A stretch of 64,000 bases of DNA, taken from Gammaproteobacteria bacterium F7. Lineage in GTDB: Bacteria; Pseudomonadota; Gammaproteobacteria; Pseudomonadales; IMCC2047. Both the position numbers and the translations under genes were made by a program. The notes under the pieces are model-generated. The model was not told the origin of the DNA. It worked only from the letters and a program-made list of their open reading frames with translations, and did no database searches. Where the stretch lies: contig LUKI01000004.1 of the NCBI GenBank assembly GCA_001593685.1, forward strand, positions 1 to 64,000, read 5' to 3'. Below are positions 31,723 to 39,732 of this stretch, in pieces. Position 1 is the first letter of the stretch. Each line of letters begins with the position of its first letter.

Positions 31723-32271
31723 ATGAGCGACGAAATTAACTACAAAAATAACCCTTTGAATGGTATTGGCTTAAAGGCTCTGGTGACTCAAATTGTTGAC
31801 CATTACGGGTTTGAAATTCTTTTTGCTTATTTGAATATCAATTGCTTTAAAACCAACCCAAGTATTGATTCGAGTGTTAAGTTTCTTAAAAAAACGCAAT
31901 GGGCACGCGAGAAGGTCGAGGCTTTCTATTTGTATGAGTTTAAAAGCCTGCCTCAGCCGCCAGCAAGCCAGCGGACCCAACCGCCGAGAGATCGTATCAT
32001 CCCCGATGATCAAAAACCGGCTGAACCGGCAAAGCTAAGCTTGGAAGAGGGAGAGCGTTTACGGCTGGAGCGTGAACAGAAAGCGGCAGAATGGGAGCGT
32101 AAAGGGGGTCACCGTGCCGGCTCAAGTAAACGTTTTAATGAGCAACGGCGTAAAGAGCGCAGTTCAGGAGCTGGTCGTTCTCGTAAGACAAAAGGAGATA
32201 CCAATCTTTCTTCTGGTTCGTCGCAGGGCGGTACTGACCCTTGGGGGAACTGGAAAAGCAAGTCGAGTTGA
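31723..32271 (+). CDS. VF530-type (DUF2132) DNA-binding protein with a basic tail
   Basis: A 182-residue protein. The first 75 residues match the VF530/DUF2132 domain: [20 protein letters not shown], then [34 protein letters not shown]. Proteins of this domain are usually about 75 residues. The remaining 100 residues are an extra low-complexity tail: Pro-rich, then Arg/Lys/Glu-rich (residues about 105-160), then Ser/Gly-rich. The tail could bind nucleic acid. The domain is thought to bind DNA; the function is unknown. Confidence 0.8.
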   Translation: MSDEINYKNNPLNGIGLKALVTQIVDHYGFEILFAYLNINCFKTNPSIDSSVKFLKKTQWAREKVEAFYLYEFKSLPQPPASQRTQPPRDRIIPDDQKPAEPAKLSLEEGERLRLEREQKAAEWERKGGHRAGSSKRFNEQRRKERSSGAGRSRKTKGDTNLSSGSSQGGTDPWGNWKSKSS

Positions 32272-32346
32272 AAATAGTGAACAAAGGTTGGCTTTTTCAG
32301 AGGCAACCCGGCTATACCGGCACTTCTTACCCGACTCATAATCACC

Positions 32347-32352
32347 TATAAT
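32347..32352 (+). promoter_or_regulatory. -10 box of the gltX promoter (TATAATGCGC)
   Basis: A perfect TATAAT with the GC-rich discriminator GCGCGC lies 115 bases before the gltX ATG. The -35 region (near 32324) is weak. A GC-rich discriminator is the mark of stringently controlled translation genes. Confidence 0.55.
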
Positions 32353-32466
32353 GCGCGCCTTAAATTTGTGTTAACAGCCCCCAGGGCTTTGTTCAACAAT
32401 ATAAAAACTTGTCACCACTCAGCGGTGCGTTAGCACCCTCCACTGACTTAATAGAAGTATAAAACC

Positions 32467-33948
32467 ATGACCGTACGCACCCGTGTAGCTCCTTCCCCCA
32501 CTGGCGATCCACATGTTGGTACCGCTTACATCGCGCTGTTCAATATGGCTTTTGCGCGTAATTTAGGGGGCCAATTTATTCTGCGCATCGAAGATACTGA
32601 TCAGGCTCGCAGCACGCCTGAGTCTGAACAAGCTATTTTGGACTCACTGAAGTGGTTGGGGCTTAATTGGGATGAAGGTCCCGATGTCGGCGGTGAGTTT
32701 GGCCCCTATCGACAAAGTGAACGTACTGAAATTTACCGTCAGCATTCACAACAACTGATTGATGATGGACATGCCTTTCATTGTTTCTGTACCAGCGAGC
32801 GTTTAGACGCGTTACGCGCCGAGCAAATGGCAAATAAACAAACGCCCGGGTATGATGGCCACTGCGCTCATTTGAGCAAAGAAGAAGTACAGCAGCGTAT
32901 TGATGCCGGTGAGACCCATGTTGTGCGGATGAAAATCCCCTCTGAAGGTAGCTGTACGGTTAAGGATTTCCTGCGTGATGATATCGAAATCGATTGGCAG
33001 CAGGTGGATATGCAGGTGTTGATGAAAGCCGATGGCATGCCAACCTACCATTTGGCGAACGTCGTTGATGATCACCTGATGGGGATTACTCATGTGATTC
33101 GTGGTGAGGAGTGGATTAACTCGGCCCCGAAGCATATTTTGCTGTATCAATACTTTGGTTGGGATATGCCCGTGCTGTGCCATATGCCGTTACTGCGTAA
33201 TCCCGATAAGAGCAAACTCAGTAAGCGTAAAAACCCCACGAGTATTAATTATTACAAGCGTATGGGCTACCTGCCGGAAGCGGTCGTTAATTATCTGGGG
33301 CGGATGGGCTGGTCTATGCCCAATGAAGCGGAGAAATTTACGCTGCAGGAAATGATCGACAACTTTGATCTGTCACGTGTTTCTCTGGGCGGTCCTATTT
33401 TTGATGTTGAAAAGCTGGGATGGCTAAATGGTGGCTGGTTACGCGAAGATCTGTCGGTGGATGAGTTTGCTGAACGGGTTAAGCAGTGGGCCTTTAACCC
33501 TGACTATTTCATGCAAATTGCGCCGTTAATTAAAGAGCGCATTGAAATTTTCAGTGATATTGCGCCGCTGGCAAGCTTCTTCTGTGCGGGCATGCTGGAT
33601 ATTTCTGAGCAGCATTTTGAGCATAAAACGCTTGAGCAGGAAGATTGTAAACGCATTCTCCAATTTACTTTGTGGCGACTGGAAACCGAGCAAGACTTCA
33701 GTCGTGATAACCTTGAAGCCATTATTAAGCACATGAGCGGCATCATGGGGCTGAAGATTCGCGATTACCTGTTCCCGCTGTTTATTGCTATCGCGGGCAC
33801 CAATGTATCAACGTCGGTGTTTGACTCCATGACCGTGCTGGGGCCGGATCTGTCCCGTGCTCGTTTGCGTCATGCAGTGAATGTACTAGGTGGTCTGTCC
33901 AAGAAACAAACCAAGAAATGGGAAAAGGATTATCGCGCGTTTGTTTAA
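32467..33948 (+). CDS. gltX: Glutamyl-tRNA synthetase
   Basis: Glutamyl-tRNA synthetase, 493 residues, class I with the HIGH motif as [14 protein letters not shown] near 9-22 and the KMSKS motif as KLSKRKNPT near 248. The zinc-region Cys residues CFCTSERL and CAHL are near 109-140. It charges tRNA-Glu, whose gene is at 36262 in this window. It is also the known target of E. coli HipA, which phosphorylates the Ser in KLSKR; here a Ser is present at that position. The length is normal and no defect is seen. Confidence 0.95.
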   Translation: MTVRTRVAPSPTGDPHVGTAYIALFNMAFARNLGGQFILRIEDTDQARSTPESEQAILDSLKWLGLNWDEGPDVGGEFGPYRQSERTEIYRQHSQQLIDDGHAFHCFCTSERLDALRAEQMANKQTPGYDGHCAHLSKEEVQQRIDAGETHVVRMKIPSEGSCTVKDFLRDDIEIDWQQVDMQVLMKADGMPTYHLANVVDDHLMGITHVIRGEEWINSAPKHILLYQYFGWDMPVLCHMPLLRNPDKSKLSKRKNPTSINYYKRMGYLPEAVVNYLGRMGWSMPNEAEKFTLQEMIDNFDLSRVSLGGPIFDVEKLGWLNGGWLREDLSVDEFAERVKQWAFNPDYFMQIAPLIKERIEIFSDIAPLASFFCAGMLDISEQHFEHKTLEQEDCKRILQFTLWRLETEQDFSRDNLEAIIKHMSGIMGLKIRDYLFPLFIAIAGTNVSTSVFDSMTVLGPDLSRARLRHAVNVLGGLSKKQTKKWEKDYRAFV

Positions 33949-33983
33949 CTGCGCGCACTTAGACAAGTACTTTTCGCATAATG

Positions 33984-34029
33984 AGGTCGCTGAATGCTGG
34001 CATTGTTCTAGTCTACAGCGACCTTTTTT
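33984..34029 (+). terminator. Intrinsic terminator of gltX
   Basis: A 9-bp stem, AGGTCGCTG (33984-33992) with CAGCGACCT (34016-34024), has a 23-base loop and is followed by a T-run to 34029. It lies 35 bases after the gltX stop. Confidence 0.8.
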
Positions 34030-34441
34030 ATCGATTGGCTGATCATTAAACAGCACTCGATGTGGAAGCATTCTTGGGAACGGTGTTTTGTTAAGGTTGC
34101 CCACAAGGATGCCATCACAGGTTAAAAAACTAGATATAGAATAATTTTACTAGTCAACGCTAAGCTATTGAGCTTAAAGACTTCCTTTAAAGCTGTTTGT
34201 TGTTGTCATAAAACAGCAGCAAAAAAGTCATTGCAGAGTCATTTCTCTGGGTTAGTATGAAAGCTAAGTAAGCATTTTGAAAATTCCACCGATGCTATAA
34301 CTTAGGGAGTTGATGATTGCCGGCCATGCGTTTTTTTGAGCTGAAGATAACTCAAGTACTGACTACTACACTCCGTTTCTCTACCGCACCCAGCGGTACG
34401 ATTTCTTACCCCACATATTTTTTCATTCGGACGGTTGGCCT
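34030..34441. other. Non-coding region before the phoH region
   Basis: A gap of roughly 410 bases. I see no gene or repeat. AT-rich stretches around 34130-34260 could hold a promoter, but no clear pair of boxes. Confidence 0.4.
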
Positions 34442-34714
34442 ATGAGGCGTCGACTTGCTGTTAAATCAGCGGTGATGCACTTGGTGCCCCGTATGCTCAG
34501 TATTTTCCGGCGCCTGGGTTTCTTTGTTTATATTTTTATTTGGGGGCTAACTTGCTTTGGTTTCCGTTTATTTCGCCTGCTGGCTGGAAAAATTATTTTT
34601 GCCATGACAGCTATTTTTGCTGCTCACACACTGACACGACAACAATCCAAGGAGGATCCTTCAAGTAACTCTAACGATCAAATAGTTGTTATATCCAAAC
34701 TAAATGGGGAATGA
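34442..34714 (+). CDS. Possible small membrane protein
   Basis: A 90-residue open frame beginning with a basic stretch (MRRRLAVKSAVMHLVPRML), a hydrophobic segment at about 24-60, and a polar end. No ribosome-binding site is clear and I do not know homologues. The stop overlaps the first ATG of the phoH frame region. It may be real and coupled to phoH, or an incidental open frame in its leader. Confidence 0.35.
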   Translation: MRRRLAVKSAVMHLVPRMLSIFRRLGFFVYIFIWGLTCFGFRLFRLLAGKIIFAMTAIFAAHTLTRQQSKEDPSSNSNDQIVVISKLNGE

Positions 34715-34718
34715 TTTG

Positions 34719-36080
34719 ATGTGTAAAATTTATGTGCTTGATACCAATGTCCTGTTAAATGATCCTGCCGCTATTTATGCGTTTAATGAGCACAAGGTGA
34801 TTATTCCGATGACAGTATTGGAGGAATTGGACGATATCAAGGAACGCCGTGATAAGGATGTAAGCCGTGAAGCCCGCATTGCGATTGGCGCCATCGACAG
34901 AATGCTGGAACATGCCACCACTAAGCAGATTCAGGAAGGTGTCGAGATTGCTGGTTCGGGTGGCTCGCTGGCCATTTTCCCTGATCAAAAGCTCGAATAC
35001 GAGAAGGCCGCTAACTTTCTAACTAAAGAACTGAAAGATAATAAGATTATTAATGTGGCGCTATCGCTGCAGTATCACAACCCGGACCATTATGTTTGCC
35101 TGGTAACCAAGGATATTAATATGCGCCTCAAAGCCAAAGGCTCTGGGTTGCGCCATGTTGAAGATTACCGACGTGAAAAAATCCTTGATGATATCGATAT
35201 GTTGACTGAAGGGCATGATCATATAAAAGGATTGTTTTGGGATAGCATCACTAACGTTGAAACGGTAAGGGACGAGGGCAGAACCGTTCACCACCTGGAT
35301 CGAAGCCAGTTCCCAGAGTATTACCCAAACATGTTTGTGCATGATGATGAAGATTTTGTCGGTCAAGTTGAGAGGGTTGATGATGACACCATCGGTCTTC
35401 GAGATCTTAATCGTGATCGCTTGATGCACCAGGAAATATGGGGGTTGAAGCCACGTAATATTGAGCAGGCGATGGCTTGTCATCTGCTGCGTTCTGCGGA
35501 TATTGATCTTTCTATTATTACCGGACCAGCGGGTTCGGGTAAAACGCTAATCGCGCTGGCGGCGGGCTTGCAGGCGATTATCGAAGATAAGCAATATAAC
35601 AAATTGATTGTGGCGCGCTCAACGCCGCCGATTGCCGAAGAAATTGGTTTTTTACCGGGTACCGAAGAGGAAAAAATGGCCCCTTGGTTAGCAGCCTTTG
35701 ATGATAACCTGGAAATTTTACATAGTGGCGATGAGTCGCCAGTGGGTAGCATGAGCTATGTAAAGGAAAAGGCCAACATCCAGTTTAAAACCCTCAGCTT
35801 TATGCGAGGACGGTCGATTAATAATGCCTATGTGATTATTGATGAAAGCCAGAATTTAACACAGTTCCAGCTTAAGTCGATCATTACGCGGGTTGGTAAA
35901 AACTCAAAAATCGTCGTGTTGGGTAATCTTGCGCAAATTGATAATAAATACATTACACCGCTGACTTCTGGTCTGACCTATATTGTTGAACGTTTTAAGT
36001 CTTTTGAGCATGCTGGCATTATGCATATCAGCAGTATTGAGCGGAGTCGACTAGCGGCATTTGCCGAAGAAAACCTGTAA
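34719..36080 (+). CDS. PhoH family protein with N-terminal PIN domain
   Basis: A 453-residue protein. The N-terminal PIN nuclease domain shows VLDTNVLLND near 6-15, EELDDIKERRDKD near 34 and TKDINMRLKAKG near 137, with the conserved acidic residues. The C-terminal PhoH ATPase (from about 245) has Walker A GPAGSGKT near 271 and Walker B as VIIDESQN near 376. PIN-PhoH proteins (PhoH2-type, YlaK-like) are predicted to be RNA-unwinding nucleases. I start at 34719, with GGGGA 8 bases upstream, not at 34704. Confidence 0.88.
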   Translation: MCKIYVLDTNVLLNDPAAIYAFNEHKVIIPMTVLEELDDIKERRDKDVSREARIAIGAIDRMLEHATTKQIQEGVEIAGSGGSLAIFPDQKLEYEKAANFLTKELKDNKIINVALSLQYHNPDHYVCLVTKDINMRLKAKGSGLRHVEDYRREKILDDIDMLTEGHDHIKGLFWDSITNVETVRDEGRTVHHLDRSQFPEYYPNMFVHDDEDFVGQVERVDDDTIGLRDLNRDRLMHQEIWGLKPRNIEQAMACHLLRSADIDLSIITGPAGSGKTLIALAAGLQAIIEDKQYNKLIVARSTPPIAEEIGFLPGTEEEKMAPWLAAFDDNLEILHSGDESPVGSMSYVKEKANIQFKTLSFMRGRSINNAYVIIDESQNLTQFQLKSIITRVGKNSKIVVLGNLAQIDNKYITPLTSGLTYIVERFKSFEHAGIMHISSIERSRLAAFAEENL

Positions 36081-36125
36081 TTTTAGAGGTATGTTTTATC
36101 CGTGTGTTTTTACTGAATCGAGTGC

Positions 36126-36154
36126 TTGACAGCAACCCGGTCAGTGCTTAATAT
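36126..36154 (+). promoter_or_regulatory. Promoter of the tRNA operon
   Basis: TTGACA at 36126-36131, a 17-base spacer, and TAATAT at 36149-36154, followed by GCGCACC. It is a near-consensus promoter with a GC-rich discriminator, positioned 13 bases before tRNA-Ala. Confidence 0.85.
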
Positions 36155-36167
36155 GCGCACCTCTTTC

Positions 36168-36243
36168 GGGGCTATAGCTCAGCTGGGAGAGCGCAACACT
36201 GGCAGTGTTGAGGTCAGCGGTTCGATCCCGCTTAGCTCCACCA
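36168..36243 (+). tRNA. tRNA-Ala (anticodon GGC)
   Basis: A 76-base tRNA with a 7-bp acceptor stem (GGGGCTA with TAGCTCC, one G-T), TAGCTCAGCTGGGAGAGC as the D-arm, anticodon loop CTGGCAG giving GGC, TTCGATCCC as the T-loop region, and an encoded CCA end. It is cotranscribed with tRNA-Glu 18 bases downstream. Confidence 0.97.
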
Positions 36244-36261
36244 AAAGTTTAAGAAGGTTTT

Positions 36262-36337
36262 GTCCCCTTCGTCTAGAGGCCTAGGACACCGCCCTTTCAC
36301 GGCGGTAACAGGGGTTCGAACCCCCTAGGGGACGCCA
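36262..36337 (+). tRNA. tRNA-Glu (anticodon TTC)
   Basis: A 76-base tRNA. Acceptor stem GTCCCCT with AGGGGAC, D-arm CGTCTAGAGGCCTAGGAC, anticodon loop CTTTCAC giving TTC, T-loop GTTCGAACC, and CCA encoded. GltX in this window charges it. A strong terminator follows. Confidence 0.97.
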
Positions 36338-36343
36338 TACAAA

Positions 36344-36375
36344 AAGCCCGCTCAGCAATGAGCGGGCTTTTTTTT
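36344..36375 (+). terminator. Intrinsic terminator of the tRNA operon
   Basis: The stem AAGCCCGCTCA (36344-36354) pairs with 36359-36369 around a GCAA loop and is followed by six T. Confidence 0.93.
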
Positions 36376-36697
36376 GTCTGATATAAAGCGGCCAATCAAC
36401 TGGGGAGGTCAATTGGCCGAACGAGGAGATTTAAGGTAGATCTTGTTATCTTCGTTAACGGTAACTCAATAACTGTTTCTCATTAACGACTAGTCATATT
36501 TTAAATAGCATTAACTACGCCAGTTTTTATTTTTTATTTTAATTCATACGGTTAGCGTTTTTTTAAAACGCCACTCCTCTCGATGCTGTAAAAAATGTGG
36601 ACGATTTATCACCATGAAGGCATATTTTTGACATAAGTTGTTTATTGATAACAAAACTCAGTTCAAGCTAGATAATTTAAATACCAGGTATTTGGAT
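36376..36697. other. Gap before pdxB with a hairpin
   Basis: A gap of about 320 bases. At 36389-36396 and 36412-36419 lies an 8-bp inverted repeat (CGGCCAAT / ATTGGCCG). The region further on is AT-rich and contains no gene I can support; it should hold the pdxB promoter. Confidence 0.45.
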
Positions 36698-37837
36698 GTG
36701 AAAATTGTTGCCGATGAAAATATTCCTTTAATTAATGAAGTGTTTGCTGGCTTAGGTGACGTGCGAACCTATGCTGGCCGTTCGATTACTGCTGATCAGG
36801 TGAAGGATGCCGATGTGTTGTTGGTGCGCTCGGTGACAAGAGTTGATAAAAGTCTGTTGGCAGGCTCTCAAGTTAAGTTTGTTGGCACCTGTACCATTGG
36901 TACCGATCATATTGATTTAACTTATTTAAAAGACCATAACATTGCATTCAGTGCGGCACCTGGATGCAATGCAAATGCTGTTGTTGATTATGTGCTGAGT
37001 GTTTTGGTTGTGCTGGCAAGGCAGCAATGTTTTGATTTAGCTTCACGTTGTGTTGGCATTGTCGGTGTCGGTAATGTGGGGAGTCGCCTTAAAGCTCGTT
37101 TGGAAGCCATCGGTATGCGCTGTGTATGCGCTGATCCTCTGCACGACGATCAGAATATCCCCGGGCTTGTTCATCTCGATGAGCTGATTGAGCAGGCCGA
37201 TATCATTAGCTTGCATACCCCATTAACAAAAACGGGTAGCCATCCGACCTATCATCTATTCAGTCGCGATAATTTGCTGAAATTAAAAGCAGGCAGTATT
37301 TTGATCAACTCTTCGCGGGGTTCTGTTGTGGATAATGCGGCTCTTATGAAGGTGTTAGAGGAGCGGTCTGATATTACTGCAGTGCTGGATGTTTGGGAGG
37401 GCGAGCCGGAGGTTAGTTTGCCGTTATTATCGAAGGTGACCTTGGCAACCCCGCATATTGCTGGCTATAGCCTGGATGGGAAAATCCATGGTACGCGGAT
37501 GGTTTACAAAGCGTTATGTCGGACTTTTCAGCTTGTTGAAAGTGTTGATGTGTGTACTTTGGCGCCGATGGTGGATAAGCTGGATGGGACCGTTTTAGAC
37601 GGTCAAAATGCGATGCTGGCTGCTTTTGATCTAGTATTGAAGTGCTATGATGTGCGCCGTGATGACAGAGCATTTAGGCAAGTAATGGTGGCTGAAAATA
37701 ACGATTTAGCAGGTTCTTTTGATGAGTTGAGGAAAAACTACTCGGAGCGGCGTGAATTGGGAGTAACGGGGATTCTTTTAAACGGTTCGCAAAAAAAACT
37801 AAAGTCGCTATTAAGCGACTTTGGTTTTAAGTGTTAA
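36698..37837 (+). CDS. pdxB: Erythronate-4-phosphate dehydrogenase
   Basis: PdxB oxidises 4-phosphoerythronate in pyridoxal phosphate synthesis. It is a D-2-hydroxyacid dehydrogenase-family enzyme, here 379 residues from the GTG at 36698 (VKIVADENIPL), the normal length. NAD is bound by GIVGVGNVGSRL near 121-132. The catalytic Arg, Glu and His lie in NSSRGSVVDN near 211, DVWEGEPEV near 236 and ATPHIAGYS near 254. The C terminus has the PdxB dimerisation segment (DELRKNYSERRELG). An ATG further upstream (36638 frame) is not supported. Its last codons overlap a terminator-like hairpin. Confidence 0.93.
   Translation: MKIVADENIPLINEVFAGLGDVRTYAGRSITADQVKDADVLLVRSVTRVDKSLLAGSQVKFVGTCTIGTDHIDLTYLKDHNIAFSAAPGCNANAVVDYVLSVLVVLARQQCFDLASRCVGIVGVGNVGSRLKARLEAIGMRCVCADPLHDDQNIPGLVHLDELIEQADIISLHTPLTKTGSHPTYHLFSRDNLLKLKAGSILINSSRGSVVDNAALMKVLEERSDITAVLDVWEGEPEVSLPLLSKVTLATPHIAGYSLDGKIHGTRMVYKALCRTFQLVESVDVCTLAPMVDKLDGTVLDGQNAMLAAFDLVLKCYDVRRDDRAFRQVMVAENNDLAGSFDELRKNYSERRELGVTGILLNGSQKKLKSLLSDFGFKC
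37790..37822 (-). terminator. Terminator-like hairpin inside the 3' end of pdxB
   Basis: AAAGTCGC (37801-37808) pairs with GCGACTTT (37815-37822). On the minus strand it is followed by TTTAGTTTTTTTT-like sequence, so it would terminate the small minus-strand gene at 37879. At the same time it encodes the pdxB residues KSLLSDF. Confidence 0.55.
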
Positions 37838-37878
37838 TTGATAGGCTTATTTCCCAATTTCTTTGTGCGAAATAAGAC

Positions 37879-38043
37879 CTACTGTTTTTGTCGTTTTTCT
37901 TCCAGTTCTTCGCAGGCCTGTTTGACCATTTCCTCTGTAATGGGTACTTCTCGTCCCTCATTGTCAATAATTGCTGCGCCGTGAAAATCAACTGTAGAAT
38001 CGTTTTGCATGTTTTGCTCGCTGTTGCCTTTTTGTGTCGTCAT
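37879..38043 (-). CDS. PA1571-family small protein
   Basis: A 54-residue acidic protein of unknown function related to Pseudomonas PA1571. The matching part is FHGAAIIDNEGREVPITEEMVKQACEELE, residues about 21-49. The start is the ATG at 38043, with GGAG 8 bases upstream; a longer reading (79 residues) has no family support. It is convergent with pdxB and shares the hairpin described at 37790-37822. Confidence 0.75.
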   Translation of the reverse strand: MTTQKGNSEQNMQNDSTVDFHGAAIIDNEGREVPITEEMVKQACEELEEKRQKQ

Positions 38044-38182
38044 TGTTCTGCTCCAGAACGCTATACCTATAAAGTTAATCCCAGAAACCATGCAATGCAA
38101 ATTAAGAATTTGTGACAAAACCTGATTTTTAAATTTAAAAATTATTTTTAACTTATTGATTTTTTTGTTTTTAAGGAAAATT

Positions 38183-39088
38183 TTGAAGCTAGATTTTAGT
38201 TTTTTACCCGCACTAAAAATATCCAGTAATGAGCCGCAAAGACTGTTTCATGGTCGTGGCGGATTACAGGTTGGTTATGAGTTTTTGAACCTGGATTGGC
38301 TCTGTCCGGTGCTATTAGTGACGCTCTATAAAGAACAGCCGGCAACTTGGGAAAAGGCGCTTATCGAGGCATTAATAGCTGCCGCTCCAAGCGATATGGA
38401 GTCAGTGGTGTTACAACGACGTTATCAAAAGCCAGCGGTCTTTGAAACGGTTTATGGCCCTGAGGTAACGCGTTTTGGTATTTGTGAGCAGGGACTTTAT
38501 TATCAGCTGGATTTTAAAGCGGGCATGCACTCAGGGCTGTTTCTGGATATGGCCAAGGCTCGGCAGTGGGTGCAAGGCCATGCGGAAAAAAAGCGCGTAC
38601 TGAACTTATTTTCTTATACCTGTGCTTTTTCAGTTGCAGCCTTGGCCGGGGGCGCTGATTCAGTGGTGAATATTGACTTAAGCCGTGTTTCGCTGAGTCG
38701 AGGACGTGATAGTCACCGTTTAAATGAGCATGATTTAAGCCGAGTGACATTTCTGGGGCACGATATTTTTAAATCCTGGGGTAAATTGAAACGTATGTCG
38801 CCCTTTGATTTGGTCATCATTGACCCGCCATCCTATCAAAAGGGCAGTTTTGTCTTAGCAAAGGATTATGTTCGCGTGGTGAAGCAGCTAACCGGTTTGT
38901 TGGCAAAGCATGCGGATGTGTTAGCCTGTTTGAATGACCCAGATCAGCCACCAGAATATCTGCTCGAGTTATTTGCAGAGAACTGCCCGAACCTGCGTTT
39001 TCAGCAGCGTTTGCCAAACCCGGCTGCTTTTGTTGATCAGGATGAGCAGAAGTCATTAAAGGTTATGCATTTTAAGTGTATTAATTGA
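38183..39088 (+). CDS. RlmI-like class I SAM-dependent methyltransferase
   Basis: A 301-residue methyltransferase starting at a TTG (38183), with AAGGA 6 bases upstream. The SAM-binding region has VLNLFSYTCAFSVAALAGGA near 141-160, an acidic residue near 165 (NIDLSR), and motif IV VIIDPPSYQKGSF near 217. This matches the catalytic half of RlmI-type rRNA m5C methyltransferases but lacks the N-terminal PUA domain (RlmI is about 396 residues). The exact substrate is therefore unknown. It stands alone; a PA1571-type gene runs divergently upstream. Confidence 0.82.
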   Translation: MKLDFSFLPALKISSNEPQRLFHGRGGLQVGYEFLNLDWLCPVLLVTLYKEQPATWEKALIEALIAAAPSDMESVVLQRRYQKPAVFETVYGPEVTRFGICEQGLYYQLDFKAGMHSGLFLDMAKARQWVQGHAEKKRVLNLFSYTCAFSVAALAGGADSVVNIDLSRVSLSRGRDSHRLNEHDLSRVTFLGHDIFKSWGKLKRMSPFDLVIIDPPSYQKGSFVLAKDYVRVVKQLTGLLAKHADVLACLNDPDQPPEYLLELFAENCPNLRFQQRLPNPAAFVDQDEQKSLKVMHFKCIN

Positions 39089-39156
39089 ATGATATTCATT
39101 GAGAAATTGGTTTGTTGACCTGATATAGTCTGAACCCTGTTTTTGTGGAGTAACCT

Positions 39157-39684
39157 ATGAAAAAAATGATTAAAACCGATGCTGAGTGGCAGCAGCTGCT
39201 TGATCATAAGCAGTTTATGGTGACGCGTAGAAAAATGACTGAGCCACCTTACAGTAACGAGTTTGCGTTGTCTGAAAAGGCGGGACTTTATAGCTGTGTT
39301 TGCTGTAACGAGCCGTTATTTGATTCCAGTTGTAAAATTGAGATTAAAACCGGCTGGCCGAGTTTTTTTATCCCTGCCAGTCCGAACGCTGTGCGTGAAG
39401 AAGCTGATGAAAATCACCCTGAGCAAGGTATTGCGGTTATTTGTAACTGCTGCGATGCGCATCTTGGACACCTGTTTGAAGATGGTCCGGCACCAAGCGG
39501 TTTGCGCTATAGCATTAATTCTTTGGCGCTAAGTTTTGAAGAGCGAGAAGAAAATGCTGTACAGCAGTCACAGGCTGCGCAAGCGGTTGATGCAGCTCAA
39601 GTTGGCGAAGTAAAGGGCTGGCAACCCGCTGAGTCAGCAGAGAAAGAGGGCGGCTGTGGTGGCGGTTCCTGTGGTTGTAACTAA
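39157..39684 (+). CDS. MsrB-fold protein with Ser at the catalytic Cys position
   Basis: A 175-residue protein of the methionine-R-sulfoxide reductase (MsrB) fold. The zinc-binding CxxC pairs are CVCCNEPL and CNCCDAHLGH, and GWPSFF and HLFEDGPAPSGLRY are standard. In normal MsrB, RYC carries the nucleophile that reduces methionine R-sulfoxide; here it is RYSINSLALSF, so the codon AGC replaces Cys. The tail is extended and Cys-rich, ending GGCGGGSCGCN. Either the catalysis has been lost or another Cys takes over. The length excess is due to the tail. Confidence 0.85.
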   Translation: MKKMIKTDAEWQQLLDHKQFMVTRRKMTEPPYSNEFALSEKAGLYSCVCCNEPLFDSSCKIEIKTGWPSFFIPASPNAVREEADENHPEQGIAVICNCCDAHLGHLFEDGPAPSGLRYSINSLALSFEEREENAVQQSQAAQAVDAAQVGEVKGWQPAESAEKEGGCGGGSCGCN

Positions 39685-39732
39685 CCCTAACGTCATTTAT
39701 TAGTTTGTATTTTTATTCCGTCTGGAGAGTTT

